From Butyricicoccus pullicaecorum DSM 23266 (GTDB lineage: Bacteria > Bacillota > Clostridia > Oscillospirales > Butyricicoccaceae): 64,000 bases of DNA. The position numbers were made by a program, and so were the translations under genes. Every line of letters starts with the position of its first letter. The first letter of the stretch is position 1. Positions 39,738-48,240 of this stretch are shown here, piece by piece. Where the stretch lies: positions 1 to 64,000 of the forward strand of contig NZ_FUXW01000007.1 in NCBI RefSeq assembly GCF_900167005.1, read 5' to 3'. The notes under the pieces were generated by a model. That model had not been told where the DNA came from. It did no database searches and saw only the letters and a program-made list of their open reading frames with translations.

Positions 39738-40406
39738 GTGTTACTTCGATCTTTGCTGAGCGGAGACCTGCGGGAGTTCGTCATTACGCTCTGTCTGGTA
39801 CTGCCCGCGGTTGTCATCTGTCTGACCATTCATGAATGTGCACACGGTTTGACAGCGCGCGCACTGGGTGACCGGACGGCCGAGCGTGCCGGACGACTGA
39901 CGCTTGACCCCATGGCGCACATCGATCCCTTCGGCTTCCTGTGTATGATGCTGTTGGGCTTCGGCTGGGCGCGTCCGGTGCCGGTCAATGTGTCCGGTTT
40001 CCGCATCAAGAACCGCAAACTGGGCATGGCGCTGGTTGCACTGGCAGGCCCGGTGTCCAACCTGCTGCTCGCGCTGGTCAGCTACATTGTGGCGCTGCTT
40101 CTGACTTATAAGGTAAACAGCGACATCATGTTCCTGGAAACCCTGCGTATGTTTTTCACCTACATCGGCATACTGTCGGTCGGCCTGGGTGTATTCAACC
40201 TGATTCCGGTGCATCCGCTGGACGGCTCGCGTGTGCTCAATGCCTTTCTGCCGTACCGGCTTCAGGTCAAGATGGAGCGCTATCAGTCGGTCATTCTGCT
40301 TGCGCTGATCGTCATTCTCTACTTCGGCCTGTTCGATTTGGTCATCGAAGGTGTCGACAACTGGGTGCTTGATCTGGCCATTCGGGTGGTGCGTCCCCTG
40401 TTATGA
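39738..40406 (+). CDS. Site-2 protease family (M50) membrane metalloprotease
   Basis: A 222-residue membrane protein with about five helices. The zinc motif HECAH is at about residues 37-41 (LTIHECAHGLTARALGD). The third ligand aspartate sits in NLIPVHPLDGSRVLN near residue 165. PVNVSGFRIKNRKLGMALVALAGPVSNL is the typical YwhC-like stretch. GTG at 39738 is set by CTGGAGGAA; an upstream frame reaching 39621 contains the promoter. Cuts transmembrane segments of unknown clients. It overlaps scpA by 4 bp (ATGA). Confidence 0.92.
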   Translation: MLLRSLLSGDLREFVITLCLVLPAVVICLTIHECAHGLTARALGDRTAERAGRLTLDPMAHIDPFGFLCMMLLGFGWARPVPVNVSGFRIKNRKLGMALVALAGPVSNLLLALVSYIVALLLTYKVNSDIMFLETLRMFFTYIGILSVGLGVFNLIPVHPLDGSRVLNAFLPYRLQVKMERYQSVILLALIVILYFGLFDLVIEGVDNWVLDLAIRVVRPLL

Positions 40407-41125
40407 ATGAAATGACCTTCCATCTGTCGGCGTTCGATGGTCCGCTCGATTTGCTGCTGCATCTGATTGCACGCAATAAGGTATCTATTTATGATATCCC
40501 GATTGCGTCCATTTTGGAGCAGTATTTGGAGGTGCTGCACACGGCAGAGGCGATGGACTTGGACGTAGCCGGTGATTTTATCGCGATGGCGGCGCAGCTG
40601 GTATATATTAAGTCCAAGATGCTGCTGCCAAAGCCCGAAGCCGAGGAAGAGGAAGACCCGCGTGCCGAGCTGGTCGAGCAGCTGCTTGAATATCAGCGCA
40701 TGAAGGAGATGACGCCGTATTTCCGCGATCATCTAGACGTTGGGCGCGATGTGATTGCCAAGCCGCCCGAACCGCGTGGCGAACGCGGACCGGTCGAGTA
40801 CCATCATCAGCCGTCCGATCTGGTGCGTGCTGCCCGTGCGCTTTTGGAGCGTGCCCAGCGCCGCACGCCGCCGTCAGCCGCCGCCTTTCGCGGCATTGTC
40901 GGTCGTGAGAGTGTGCCGGTCGGGGTCAAGATTGCAGCCATCCTCAAGCGATTCCTCGGACAGACCCGACTGCGCTTTACCAGCCTGTTTGAGGGTGCGA
41001 AAAGCCGGTCGGAGGTGGTTGCCACCTTTTTGGCTGTGCTTGAGCTGTCCAAGGAACGACGCATTGTGCTGGAAGGCGATGGGGAACAGACCGAACTTAC
41101 ACTGGTGGAGGACGATAGGGCATGA
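40403..41125 (+). CDS. scpA: Segregation and condensation protein A
   Basis: A 240-residue kleisin subunit of the SMC-ScpAB condensin. The start FDGPLDLLLHLIARNKVSIYDIPIASILEQYLEVL is the ScpA signature. The acidic linker EAEEEEDPRAELVEQLLEYQRMKE follows. The C-terminal winged helix ends SEVVATFLAVLELSKERRIVL. It bridges SMC heads and organises the nucleoid. Translationally coupled to the M50 gene before it and to scpB after it by 4-bp overlaps. Confidence 0.95.
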   Translation: MNEMTFHLSAFDGPLDLLLHLIARNKVSIYDIPIASILEQYLEVLHTAEAMDLDVAGDFIAMAAQLVYIKSKMLLPKPEAEEEEDPRAELVEQLLEYQRMKEMTPYFRDHLDVGRDVIAKPPEPRGERGPVEYHHQPSDLVRAARALLERAQRRTPPSAAAFRGIVGRESVPVGVKIAAILKRFLGQTRLRFTSLFEGAKSRSEVVATFLAVLELSKERRIVLEGDGEQTELTLVEDDRA

Positions 41126-41664
41126 CAAAACTGGAAGCAACGCTGGAGGCCATTCTGTTCGCGGTTGGCGATGCCGTACCCGTTGCGCGCCTGGCAGCGG
41201 CAGCCGATGCCGAACCGGCACAGGTTGCGCATGCGCTGCACACGCTGGCGGCACACTACGACCAGTCGGGCAGCGGCATTCAGCTTGTGCGCATGGAGGA
41301 TAAGGTGCAGCTGTGTACCCGTCCGGCCTACGCCGCAGCCGTGCGCCGTGCGACCGAGAGCCGCAGACCGCCGGCGCTGTCCGCGGCAGCACTCGAAGTG
41401 CTGACCGTTGTAGCCTATCGCCAGCCGGTCACCCGCGCCTATATCGAACAGCTGCGCGGCGTGGACTCGAGCGGTACGGTGGCCAGTCTGCTGGATAAGG
41501 GACTCATCGAGGCATGCGGTCATCTGGACGTGCCGGGAAGGCCGACTCTGTTCCGCACGACCGACGTTTTTCTGCGTACCTTCGGCATCAGCGGTCTGTC
41601 TGAATTGCCCAACCTGCCCGAACTGACCGAAGGGGAACAGCTTGTGCTCAAGGAAACGGAGTGA
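41122..41664 (+). CDS. scpB: Segregation and condensation protein B
   Basis: A 180-residue protein of two winged helices that dimerises and binds ScpA. Recognised by LEATLEAILFAVGDAVPVARLAAA at the start and LSAAALEVLTVVAYRQPVTRAYIEQLRGVDSSGTVASLLDKGLIEACG in the middle. FRTTDVFLRTFGISGLSELPNLPEL closes the fold. Overlaps scpA by 4 bp, as in other Firmicutes. Confidence 0.95.
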   Translation: MTKLEATLEAILFAVGDAVPVARLAAAADAEPAQVAHALHTLAAHYDQSGSGIQLVRMEDKVQLCTRPAYAAAVRRATESRRPPALSAAALEVLTVVAYRQPVTRAYIEQLRGVDSSGTVASLLDKGLIEACGHLDVPGRPTLFRTTDVFLRTFGISGLSELPNLPELTEGEQLVLKETE

Positions 41665-41670
41665 GGGCGG

Positions 41671-42318
41671 ATGATTGTGCTGAAGATTGTCGGCTACATC
41701 GCAGGCGGACTGGCCGCAGTGCTGCTGATCGTGTTTGTGCTGGCATTTTTGCTGCTCCTGCCGCGCGTCGGCATGGATTTGCACGCGCAGGACGGCACGT
41801 TCACCGCGAAGATCCGATATGGATGGATTTACAAGACCATCAGCTTGCCGAAAGGCAAAAAGAAACAGCCAAAACAAAAATCCGAGAAACCGTCCAAACC
41901 GGCCGAAGAAACATCGAGCAAATCGGGAATGGGAAAGGATATCCTGTTCAAACTGGATTTGGGAGATGTGATGTGTGAGGTGCTGGATTTTCTGGACGAC
42001 GTGAAGGATCGCCTGCGCATCGATGTACTGTATGTCCATGCGGTGCTGGCGACCGGAGACGCGGCCAAGACCGGACTGTATCTCGGTTATCTCTCGGCGA
42101 TTACGGGTATCATTTACCCGTTTCTCGCCCGTAATTTTACCATCAAAACCCTGGAAATCGTGTTAGACGGCGATTTCGAGGGCAGTAAGACCCGATATGA
42201 CCTGCGCTTTGCCTGCTCGTTCCGTCCTATCCGCATGTTGGCGGCGGGCGTGAAGCACGGCTTCCGGCTGTATCGGATGATTCGACAGACGCAAAAAGTG
42301 GAGGCGAAAGCAAAATGA
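41671..42318 (+). CDS. DUF2953 domain-containing membrane protein
   Basis: A 215-residue protein with one N-terminal membrane helix (residues 2-32). A basic Lys/Pro/Ser linker lies near 65-85. A soluble domain follows with LDDVKDRLRIDVLYVHAVLATGDAAKTGLYLGYLSAITGIIYPFL, the DUF2953 core, which belongs near sporulation gene gerW in many Clostridia. It sits between scpB and gerW, overlapping gerW by 4 bp. A sporulation role is inferred from this linkage. Confidence 0.85.
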   Translation: MIVLKIVGYIAGGLAAVLLIVFVLAFLLLLPRVGMDLHAQDGTFTAKIRYGWIYKTISLPKGKKKQPKQKSEKPSKPAEETSSKSGMGKDILFKLDLGDVMCEVLDFLDDVKDRLRIDVLYVHAVLATGDAAKTGLYLGYLSAITGIIYPFLARNFTIKTLEIVLDGDFEGSKTRYDLRFACSFRPIRMLAAGVKHGFRLYRMIRQTQKVEAKAK

Positions 42319-42767
42319 GTGAACATCATCCCATCCAAGACCTGATGAACGGGACTATGGAAAAGATCAAGAGCATGATCGATGCCAATACCGTTGTCGG
42401 CACGCCCATCACCACACCGGACGGCACGACTGTCATCCCGGTTTCGCGTGTGACCTTTGGCTTTGGTTCGGGCGGCACCGATTTCCAGAGCCGTCATTCC
42501 AAGGAGACCACCCCGCTGAGCTTTGGCGGCGGCGGTGCGGCTGGCGTGACCGTGACGCCGGTTTGTTTTCTGGTCATCTCGCCGACCGAGGGCACGCATG
42601 TACTGGGCATCAATGCACAGGCTGTCAATACCGCAGACCGTCTGGTCGAGATGATTCCGGGTGCAGTCGGCAAGGTGTCGAGCTTCCTGGCCAAGCGCAT
42701 GGGCGAAGACCCTGAAGAGACCGCCGAGGAGCTCAAGACCAACAAGTCCGAAACGACCGAGCCGTAA
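42315..42767 (+). CDS. gerW: GerW family sporulation protein (YtfJ-like)
   Basis: A 150-residue protein matching GerW/YtfJ: IQDLMNGTMEKIKSMIDANTVVGTPITTPDGTTVIPVSRVTFGFGSGGTDF at the start, the glycine-rich FGGGGAAGVTVTPVCFLVI, and an acidic tail. GerW is made in the forespore of Bacillus and affects spore germination. It is evidence that the host sporulates or descends from sporeformers. Last gene of the M50-scpAB-DUF2953 operon. Confidence 0.92.
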   Translation: MSEHHPIQDLMNGTMEKIKSMIDANTVVGTPITTPDGTTVIPVSRVTFGFGSGGTDFQSRHSKETTPLSFGGGGAAGVTVTPVCFLVISPTEGTHVLGINAQAVNTADRLVEMIPGAVGKVSSFLAKRMGEDPEETAEELKTNKSETTEP

Positions 42768-42799
42768 AATTTTTCCGGTTTCTCCCGTATATTCCGCCG

Positions 42800-42838
42800 A
42801 ACCTACTCGTATGATACATGGGTAGGTTCTCTTTTTCA
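42800..42838 (+). terminator. Terminator after gerW
   Basis: GAACCTACTC/GGGTAGGTTC stem (one mismatch) with CTCTTTTTC. Confidence 0.78.
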
Positions 42839-42860
42839 GGAAAGATCGGGAGGGACGGAA

Positions 42861-43952
42861 ATGCGAAGATGGCGGACAAGGGTTTTGATGTGTTTGTTTC
42901 TGGTGCTGTTATGCGGACGCGCCGGAGCGATGAGCGCACAGAGTGCGGTGGTGATCGATGCCGATACCGGCGAAGTGCGCTATGAGCACAATGCGGACGC
43001 CGTGATGCCTATGGCGTCAACCACCAAGATTATGACCGCTATTGTCGCCATCGAACAGGGAGACATTGACCGAACATACACGGTCAAACCGGAGTACACC
43101 CAGACCGAGGGCTCGTCCATGTACCTCAAACCGGGAGAGACGGTCAGTATTCGGGATACCTTGTATGGACTCATGCTGATGAGCGGAAACGACGCGGCAC
43201 TTGCCATTGCGGGCGAGTGCGGCGGACAGGAAGCCTTTGTGCAGGCGATGAACGACAAAGCCGAGACGCTGGGGCTTACAAACACGCATTTTGAAAACCC
43301 GAACGGTTTGGACAGGGAGACCCACCATACAACGGCGCGGGAGCTGGCTGAGCTGACAGCCTACGCGCTGCAAAATCCGGATTTCCGGGAGATCGTCAGC
43401 ACCAAAAACATCACTTGCGCCGGGCGCACGATGGTCAATCATAATAAGATGCTCAGTCTGTACAAGGGTGCAATCGGGGTCAAGACCGGGTACACCAAAA
43501 AGTGCGGGCGGTGTCTGGTGTCGGCTGCCGAGCGCAATGGTCGCACGCTGATTGCCGTGACCCTCAACGATCCGGATGACTGGAACGATCACTGCACCAT
43601 GCTGGACGAGGCATTTGCACAATATACCCCGGTGACCCTGCATGAGGCAGGGGACACGGTAGGGGAGGTCACAGTCGAGGGCGGGACGGCGCAGTCGGTG
43701 CCACTCATTGCCGGGCATGAAGTGACCGCCTACCTTGCACCGGGAGAACAGGTCACGGACAGCTTGCGTGGCCGACCGTTTGTGTATGCGACCGTGGCAG
43801 GCGGAGACTATTACGGTGAGATCGTTTATCAGATTGGCGAACATATTTTGAAGACCGATACCCTGTCTTATGCGTACGATGTGGAGCAGCTTCCGTCGCG
43901 CAAGGGTATTTTGGAACGGTGTCTGGACTTTGTCCGGGGACTGTTCGATTAA
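42861..43952 (+). CDS. D-alanyl-D-alanine carboxypeptidase (DacF-type PBP)
   Basis: A 363-residue penicillin-binding protein of the S11 family. Signal peptide 1-23. The active-site serine lies in STTK (residues 53-56), with the second motif SGN at 108-110 and KTG at 208-210. The C-terminal PBP5-type beta domain runs from about 260 (VTVEGGTAQSVPLI), ending in a short amphipathic stretch that may touch the membrane. It trims the terminal D-Ala of peptidoglycan stem peptides. A position after gerW suggests the sporulation form DacF, but a vegetative DacA role is possible. Ribosome binding site GGGAGGG. Confidence 0.92.
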   Translation: MRRWRTRVLMCLFLVLLCGRAGAMSAQSAVVIDADTGEVRYEHNADAVMPMASTTKIMTAIVAIEQGDIDRTYTVKPEYTQTEGSSMYLKPGETVSIRDTLYGLMLMSGNDAALAIAGECGGQEAFVQAMNDKAETLGLTNTHFENPNGLDRETHHTTARELAELTAYALQNPDFREIVSTKNITCAGRTMVNHNKMLSLYKGAIGVKTGYTKKCGRCLVSAAERNGRTLIAVTLNDPDDWNDHCTMLDEAFAQYTPVTLHEAGDTVGEVTVEGGTAQSVPLIAGHEVTAYLAPGEQVTDSLRGRPFVYATVAGGDYYGEIVYQIGEHILKTDTLSYAYDVEQLPSRKGILERCLDFVRGLFD

Positions 43953-43987
43953 AAGATCAGTTTTGAAGGAAATAAGAGGATAAAGAT

Positions 43988-44698
43988 ATGAAAGAACGCA
44001 TTCAGAAAATTATGGCACAGTCCGGTCTGTGCTCGCGCCGCGCGGCAGAGCAGATCATCCGCGATGGCGGCGTGACCGTCAACGGCCGTCCGGCAGGTCT
44101 GGGCGACTCGGCTGACCCGGTACGCGATAAGATTTTGGTTAACGGCAAGCCGCTGCGCCGTGCAGAGGAGAAGGTTTACCTCATGCTCAACAAGCCGCGC
44201 GGCTATGTGTCCACGCTCAAGGACGAGCGCGGCAGAAAGACCGTCCGTCAGCTGGTTGCGGGCTGCCATGCCCGCGTTTATCCGGTTGGTCGACTGGACG
44301 CCGATTCCGAGGGTCTGCTGCTCATGACCAACGACGGCGAATTGACGCTGCACCTGACCCATCCGTCACACGAGGCGGGCAAGACCTATCTGGTCAGCGT
44401 GCGCGGTGACCTGCGCCGCCTGTCCGGTCTGGAGCAGCCTATGGATATCGACGGCTACACCGTCCAGCCTGCCAAGGTATATATCCGTGACCAGGCTTCG
44501 GATACCGAAGCGCATATTGAAATGACCATTCACGAGGGCAGAAACCGCCAGATTCGTAAGATGTGCGAGAAGTGCGGTCTGGAGGTTCGCCGCCTCAAGC
44601 GCATCGCGGTCGGTGAACTCATGCTTGACCCCAAGCTGGCACCCGGAAAGTGGCGTGCGCTGACCCCGGAAGAAATTGCATATTTGAAGGAATTTTAA
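43988..44698 (+). CDS. rluB: RluB-type rRNA pseudouridine synthase
   Basis: A 236-residue RsuA/RluB/RluE-family enzyme. An S4 RNA-binding domain (RIQKIMAQSGLCSRRAAEQIIRDGGVTVNG) opens the protein. The catalytic aspartate lies in VYPVGRLDADSEGLLLMTNDGEL (about 100). The conserved KTYLVSVRGD and EGRNRQIRKMCEKCGLEVRRLKRIAVG stretches follow. It makes a pseudouridine in the peptidyl-transferase region of 23S rRNA; the exact position is inferred from the family. Follows dacF by 35 bp. Confidence 0.93.
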   Translation: MKERIQKIMAQSGLCSRRAAEQIIRDGGVTVNGRPAGLGDSADPVRDKILVNGKPLRRAEEKVYLMLNKPRGYVSTLKDERGRKTVRQLVAGCHARVYPVGRLDADSEGLLLMTNDGELTLHLTHPSHEAGKTYLVSVRGDLRRLSGLEQPMDIDGYTVQPAKVYIRDQASDTEAHIEMTIHEGRNRQIRKMCEKCGLEVRRLKRIAVGELMLDPKLAPGKWRALTPEEIAYLKEF

Positions 44699-44728
44699 AT
44701 TCATCTTGCAAAAAACTTGCAAACGCTC

Positions 44729-44757
44729 TTGCATTTTCTCCACATATTTCATACAAT
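44729..44757 (+). promoter_or_regulatory. Sigma-A promoter of the rpiR-yhiN-cmk operon
   Basis: TTGCAT, 17 bp, TACAAT. Confidence 0.78.
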
Positions 44758-44765
44758 GAATTTAG

Positions 44766-44801
44766 ACCGCTGCACCATCTGCCGGTGCAGCGGTTGCTTT
44801 T
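44766..44801 (+). terminator. Strong hairpin at the very start of the rpiR transcript
   Basis: Perfect 11-bp stem ACCGCTGCACC/GGTGCAGCGGT then TGCTTTTG. It may end the rluB transcript and also act as an attenuator for rpiR, because it lies 3' of the promoter. Confidence 0.6.
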
Positions 44802-44864
44802 GCAATGAAAACGCGCCGGATATGTGAAAAACGGCGTGAATAGAGGAGACAAACAGGCAACGCC

Positions 44865-45728
44865 ATGAATGATTTGATGAACCGGATTCAGTGCAATCTG
44901 CCCGAATTTTCCAAGGGCCAGAGGCTGATTGCACGGTATATCACAGAACACTATGACAAAGCGGCCTTTATGACCGCGAGCAGACTGGGCGCGACGGTGG
45001 GCGTCAGTGAATCGACCGTCGTGCGCTTTGCAACCGAACTCGGCTATGACGGATACCCGCATCTGCAAAAGACCTTGCAGGAGATGATCCGCAACCGCCT
45101 GACCGCTGTGCAGCGCATGGAGGTCACCAACGACCGCATGGGCAACCGCGATGTCTTGCAGACCGTGCTGTCGGCAGATGTGGAAAAAATCCGCATGACG
45201 CTCGATGAGATCGACCGCGAGGCGTTCCAGAGTGCGGTGGAAGCGATCTCCAACGCCAACCGTATTTACATCCTGGGTGTGCGCTCGTCGTCCGCGCTGG
45301 CCAACTTCCTGGGCTTTTACTTCTCGCTGATTTTCGACAATGTCAAGCTGGTCAACACCAATACGGTCAGTGAGATTTTCGAGCAGGTACTGCGCGTCGG
45401 CAAGGGGGATGTCTTTATCGGCATCAGCTTCCCGCGCTACTCCAAGCGCACGCTGTCGGCTATGAAGTATTCCAAGGATCAGGGTGCACAGGTCATTGCC
45501 CTGACCGACTCCCGTCTGTCGCCGCTCGCACGCTATGCCGACCATGTACTGGTCGCCAAGAGCGACATGGCTTCTTTCGTGGACTCTCTGGTCGCACCGC
45601 TGTCCGTGCTCAATGCGCTGATCGTTGCGGTTGGTATGAACCGTCAGCAGGAGATCGAGGGTACATTCAACAAGCTGGAGTCCATCTGGGACAAGTACCA
45701 GGTCTATGAGAAGCTGGAGGGCGAATAA
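44865..45728 (+). CDS. MurR/RpiR family transcriptional regulator
   Basis: A 287-residue regulator. The N-terminal RpiR helix-turn-helix (FSKGQRLIARYITEHYDKAAFMTASRLGATVGVSESTVVRFATELGYDGYPHLQKTL) occupies residues 15-77. An SIS sugar-phosphate-binding domain follows from about 125 (ANRIYILGVRSSSALANFLG ... GDVFIGISFPRYSKRTLSAMKYSKDQGAQVIALTDS). The effector is probably a phosphosugar. Placing a sugar regulator ahead of yhiN, cmk, plsC and ispH is odd: its stop codon abuts the yhiN start, so the set is one transcript. Target genes are unknown. Confidence 0.9.
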   Translation: MNDLMNRIQCNLPEFSKGQRLIARYITEHYDKAAFMTASRLGATVGVSESTVVRFATELGYDGYPHLQKTLQEMIRNRLTAVQRMEVTNDRMGNRDVLQTVLSADVEKIRMTLDEIDREAFQSAVEAISNANRIYILGVRSSSALANFLGFYFSLIFDNVKLVNTNTVSEIFEQVLRVGKGDVFIGISFPRYSKRTLSAMKYSKDQGAQVIALTDSRLSPLARYADHVLVAKSDMASFVDSLVAPLSVLNALIVAVGMNRQQEIEGTFNKLESIWDKYQVYEKLEGE

Positions 45729-46967
45729 ATGACGATTGCAGTCATCGGCGCGGGCGCTGCCGGACTCATGGCCGCAGGTGCTGCGGCAGAGGCGGGCGCA
45801 CACGTGCTGCTGTTCGACAAGAATGCCAAAGTCGGACGCAAGATTATGATTACGGGCAAGGGACGGTGCAACGTCACCAACAACTGCGACGTACAGACCG
45901 TTCTGGCCAATGTGCCGGTCAATCCCCGCTTTCTGTACTCGGCGCTGGGCGGATGCAGTCCGGCTGACGTGATGGACTTTTTTGAAAATGAGGGCGTACC
46001 GCTCAAGACCGAGCGCGGCAACCGTGTATTCCCGGTGTCCGACAAGGCGCTTGATATCGTGGACGCGCTGTTTTTCTACGTCAAGCGACTGGGCGTGAAA
46101 TTTGAATTTGAACATACCGTAGAAAAGATTCTGACCGGGGAAGACGGTGCGGTGTGCGGTGTGCAGGCGGACGGTAAGACCTACGAGGCCGACCGGGTCA
46201 TCGTCGCCACCGGCGGCGCATCCTATCCGGCGACCGGTTCGACCGGCGACGGCTATACCTTTGCTAAGGCACTCGGTCACACGGTCGTGTCTCCGCGTCC
46301 GTCTCTGGTTCCGCTGGTTGCACGCGGTGACGTGTGCCAGAAGCTGATGGGACTGTCGCTCAAAAACGTGCAGGTCACGGTCTACGAGGGACAGAAGGCG
46401 GTCTATGAGGACTTTGGTGAGATGCTGTTCACCCATTTCGGCGTGTCTGGCCCGCTCATCCTGTCGGCATCGGCGCACATGCGCCATTTCGGCAGCAAGG
46501 AGTACCGCATCGATATCGATCTCAAACCGGCATTGGACGAAAAGACGCTGGACAAGCGTCTGCTGTCCGATTTTGAAAAGCACAAGAACAGTGACTTTAT
46601 CAACGCGCTCGGCGAACTGCTGCCGCGCAAGCTGATCCCCGTTGTCGTGGAGCGCTCGGGCATCGATCCGCGTGTCAAGGTGCATTCGGTCACCAAGGCA
46701 CAGCGCCAAGCGCTCGTGCGCCTGCTCAAGGCGTTTCCGGTGGAGATCACCGGTGCCCGTCCGATCGCCGAGGCTATCGTTACGACCGGCGGCGTGTCGG
46801 TGCGTGACGTCAACCCCAAGACCATGGCGTCCAAGCGCACCCCGGGTCTGTACTTTGCGGGCGAGGTGCTGGATGTAGACGCATACACGGGCGGCTTTAA
46901 CTTACAGATTGCCTGGGCGACCGGTCGGCTGGCCGGCAAGAGCGCGGCAGAGGAGGAACAGAAATGA
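45729..46967 (+). CDS. YhiN/HI0933 family FAD-dependent oxidoreductase
   Basis: A 412-residue flavoprotein. The FAD-binding start is IAVIGAGAAGLMAAGAAAEAGAHVLLFDKN. GRKIMITGKGRCNVTNNC is the HI0933 signature near residue 40. VIVATGGASYPATGSTGDGYTFA and VTTGGVSVRDVNPKTMASKRTPGLYFAGEVLDVDAYTGGFNLQIAWATG close the family pattern. The reaction is not established. The ATG directly follows the rpiR stop, and the end overlaps cmk by 4 bp. Confidence 0.9.
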   Translation: MTIAVIGAGAAGLMAAGAAAEAGAHVLLFDKNAKVGRKIMITGKGRCNVTNNCDVQTVLANVPVNPRFLYSALGGCSPADVMDFFENEGVPLKTERGNRVFPVSDKALDIVDALFFYVKRLGVKFEFEHTVEKILTGEDGAVCGVQADGKTYEADRVIVATGGASYPATGSTGDGYTFAKALGHTVVSPRPSLVPLVARGDVCQKLMGLSLKNVQVTVYEGQKAVYEDFGEMLFTHFGVSGPLILSASAHMRHFGSKEYRIDIDLKPALDEKTLDKRLLSDFEKHKNSDFINALGELLPRKLIPVVVERSGIDPRVKVHSVTKAQRQALVRLLKAFPVEITGARPIAEAIVTTGGVSVRDVNPKTMASKRTPGLYFAGEVLDVDAYTGGFNLQIAWATGRLAGKSAAEEEQK

Positions 46968-47647
46968 ATCAAGACGTGATTGCAGTCGCGATTGACGGGC
47001 CTGCCGGTGCGGGCAAGTCGACCATCGCACGAGCAGCTGCCGCACAGCTGGGCTTTGTCTATGTAGATACCGGCGCACTGTACCGTACCATCGGTCTGGC
47101 TGTCTGCCGCCGCGGCATTGATGGCACCGATGTACCGGGCATCCTTGCGACGCTGCCCGAAATTCAGGTGGGACTCACGTATCAGGACGGTGCGCAGCAT
47201 GTGCTGCTGGACGGTGAGGACGTGTCCGATGCCATCCGCACCCCGCAGATTTCGACCTATGCTTCGCAGGTCTCGTCGGTGCCTGAAGTGCGTGCCTATC
47301 TGCTGGATTTGCAGCGCGATCTGGCACGCCGTCAGTCGGTTATCATGGACGGACGCGACATCGGTACGGTCATTCTGCCCGATGCAAAGGTCAAGATTTT
47401 CCTGACCGCATCGCCCGAAAAGCGTGCGGCACGCCGCTGCGCTGAGCTGCGAGAAAAGGGGCAGGACGTGACGGTCGAGGGCATTCTGGCCGACATGGAA
47501 CGCCGGGACGCGCTGGACGCTTCGCGTGCTGTGGCACCGCTCAAGCAGGCGGAAGATGCCGTTCTAGTGGATACCAGCGACCTGACTTTGGAACAGAGCA
47601 TTGAGGCCGTCCTGACGGTCATTCGTGACAAGATGAAAGGAGCGTGA
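46964..47647 (+). CDS. cmk: Cytidylate kinase
   Basis: A 227-residue enzyme phosphorylating CMP and dCMP with ATP. The P-loop GPAGAGKST is at residues 12-20. The CMP-binding YVDTGALYRTIGL, MDGRDIGTVILPDAKVKIFLTASPEKRAARRCAELREKG and the lid arginines DALDASRAVAPL are all present. Family-normal length. It sits before plsC and ispH/rpsA, a gene order common in Clostridia. Confidence 0.96.
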   Translation: MNQDVIAVAIDGPAGAGKSTIARAAAAQLGFVYVDTGALYRTIGLAVCRRGIDGTDVPGILATLPEIQVGLTYQDGAQHVLLDGEDVSDAIRTPQISTYASQVSSVPEVRAYLLDLQRDLARRQSVIMDGRDIGTVILPDAKVKIFLTASPEKRAARRCAELREKGQDVTVEGILADMERRDALDASRAVAPLKQAEDAVLVDTSDLTLEQSIEAVLTVIRDKMKGA

Positions 47648-47652
47648 CCGGG

Positions 47653-48240
47653 GTGGCTAAATATCATCGCTGGTTTCAGCGTTTGGCGCTGCCCTTTGTG
47701 CAGCTGGCATTTCATATCCATTTTAAGCTGCACATCGTCGGCCGCGAAAACATTCCGGAAGGCGGCTGCGTGGTTTGCCCGAACCACAAGCACAATTCCG
47801 ACCCTCCGCTGGCTGCGTGCGGTATTTCCAACCGTCACAGCATCCGCATTATGGCCAAGAAAGAGCTGTTTGAGATTCGCGGCCTGAGCTGGCTGATTAC
47901 TTGGCTGGGTGCGTTCCCGGTCGACCGCTCGAGAGCCGATCTGACCGCGATCAAGACCGCACTGCAAGCGGTCAAGGACGGCAACAAGCTGCTCATTTTC
48001 CCGCAGGGCACACGCGGTGCCAGTGAAAACGAGGCCAAGGACGGCGCGGCAATGCTCGCGCTCAAGACCAAGGCTCCCATCGTTCCCATGTACATTACCG
48101 AGAAGAAGGAAAAGCATGGACGGGTCAACGTCATCATCGGCAAACCCTTCCTGCCTGACCCGAAGAGCAAAGATTATGCAGCGCTGTCTCAGGAGATCAT
48201 GCGCCGCATTTATGAGCTGAAGCCGGAGGAAGAGCGATGA
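47653..48240 (+). CDS. plsC: 1-acyl-sn-glycerol-3-phosphate acyltransferase
   Basis: A 195-residue membrane-associated enzyme forming phosphatidic acid from lysophosphatidic acid and an acyl carrier. The catalytic H-X4-D motif is NHKHNSD near residue 43, and the second block FPQGTRG lies near 118. A hydrophobic stretch around residues 10-20 helps membrane contact. GTG at 47653 is chosen because AAGGAG lies 10 nt upstream; a GTG at 47644 overlapping the cmk stop would leave only 1 nt. Overlaps ispH by 4 bp. Confidence 0.92.
   Translation: MAKYHRWFQRLALPFVQLAFHIHFKLHIVGRENIPEGGCVVCPNHKHNSDPPLAACGISNRHSIRIMAKKELFEIRGLSWLITWLGAFPVDRSRADLTAIKTALQAVKDGNKLLIFPQGTRGASENEAKDGAAMLALKTKAPIVPMYITEKKEKHGRVNVIIGKPFLPDPKSKDYAALSQEIMRRIYELKPEEER

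Noticed and set aside
44619-46709. A 696-codon minus-strand frame opposite rpiR and yhiN
   Set aside because: Shadow of two confident genes; composition is that of a reverse-strand reading.
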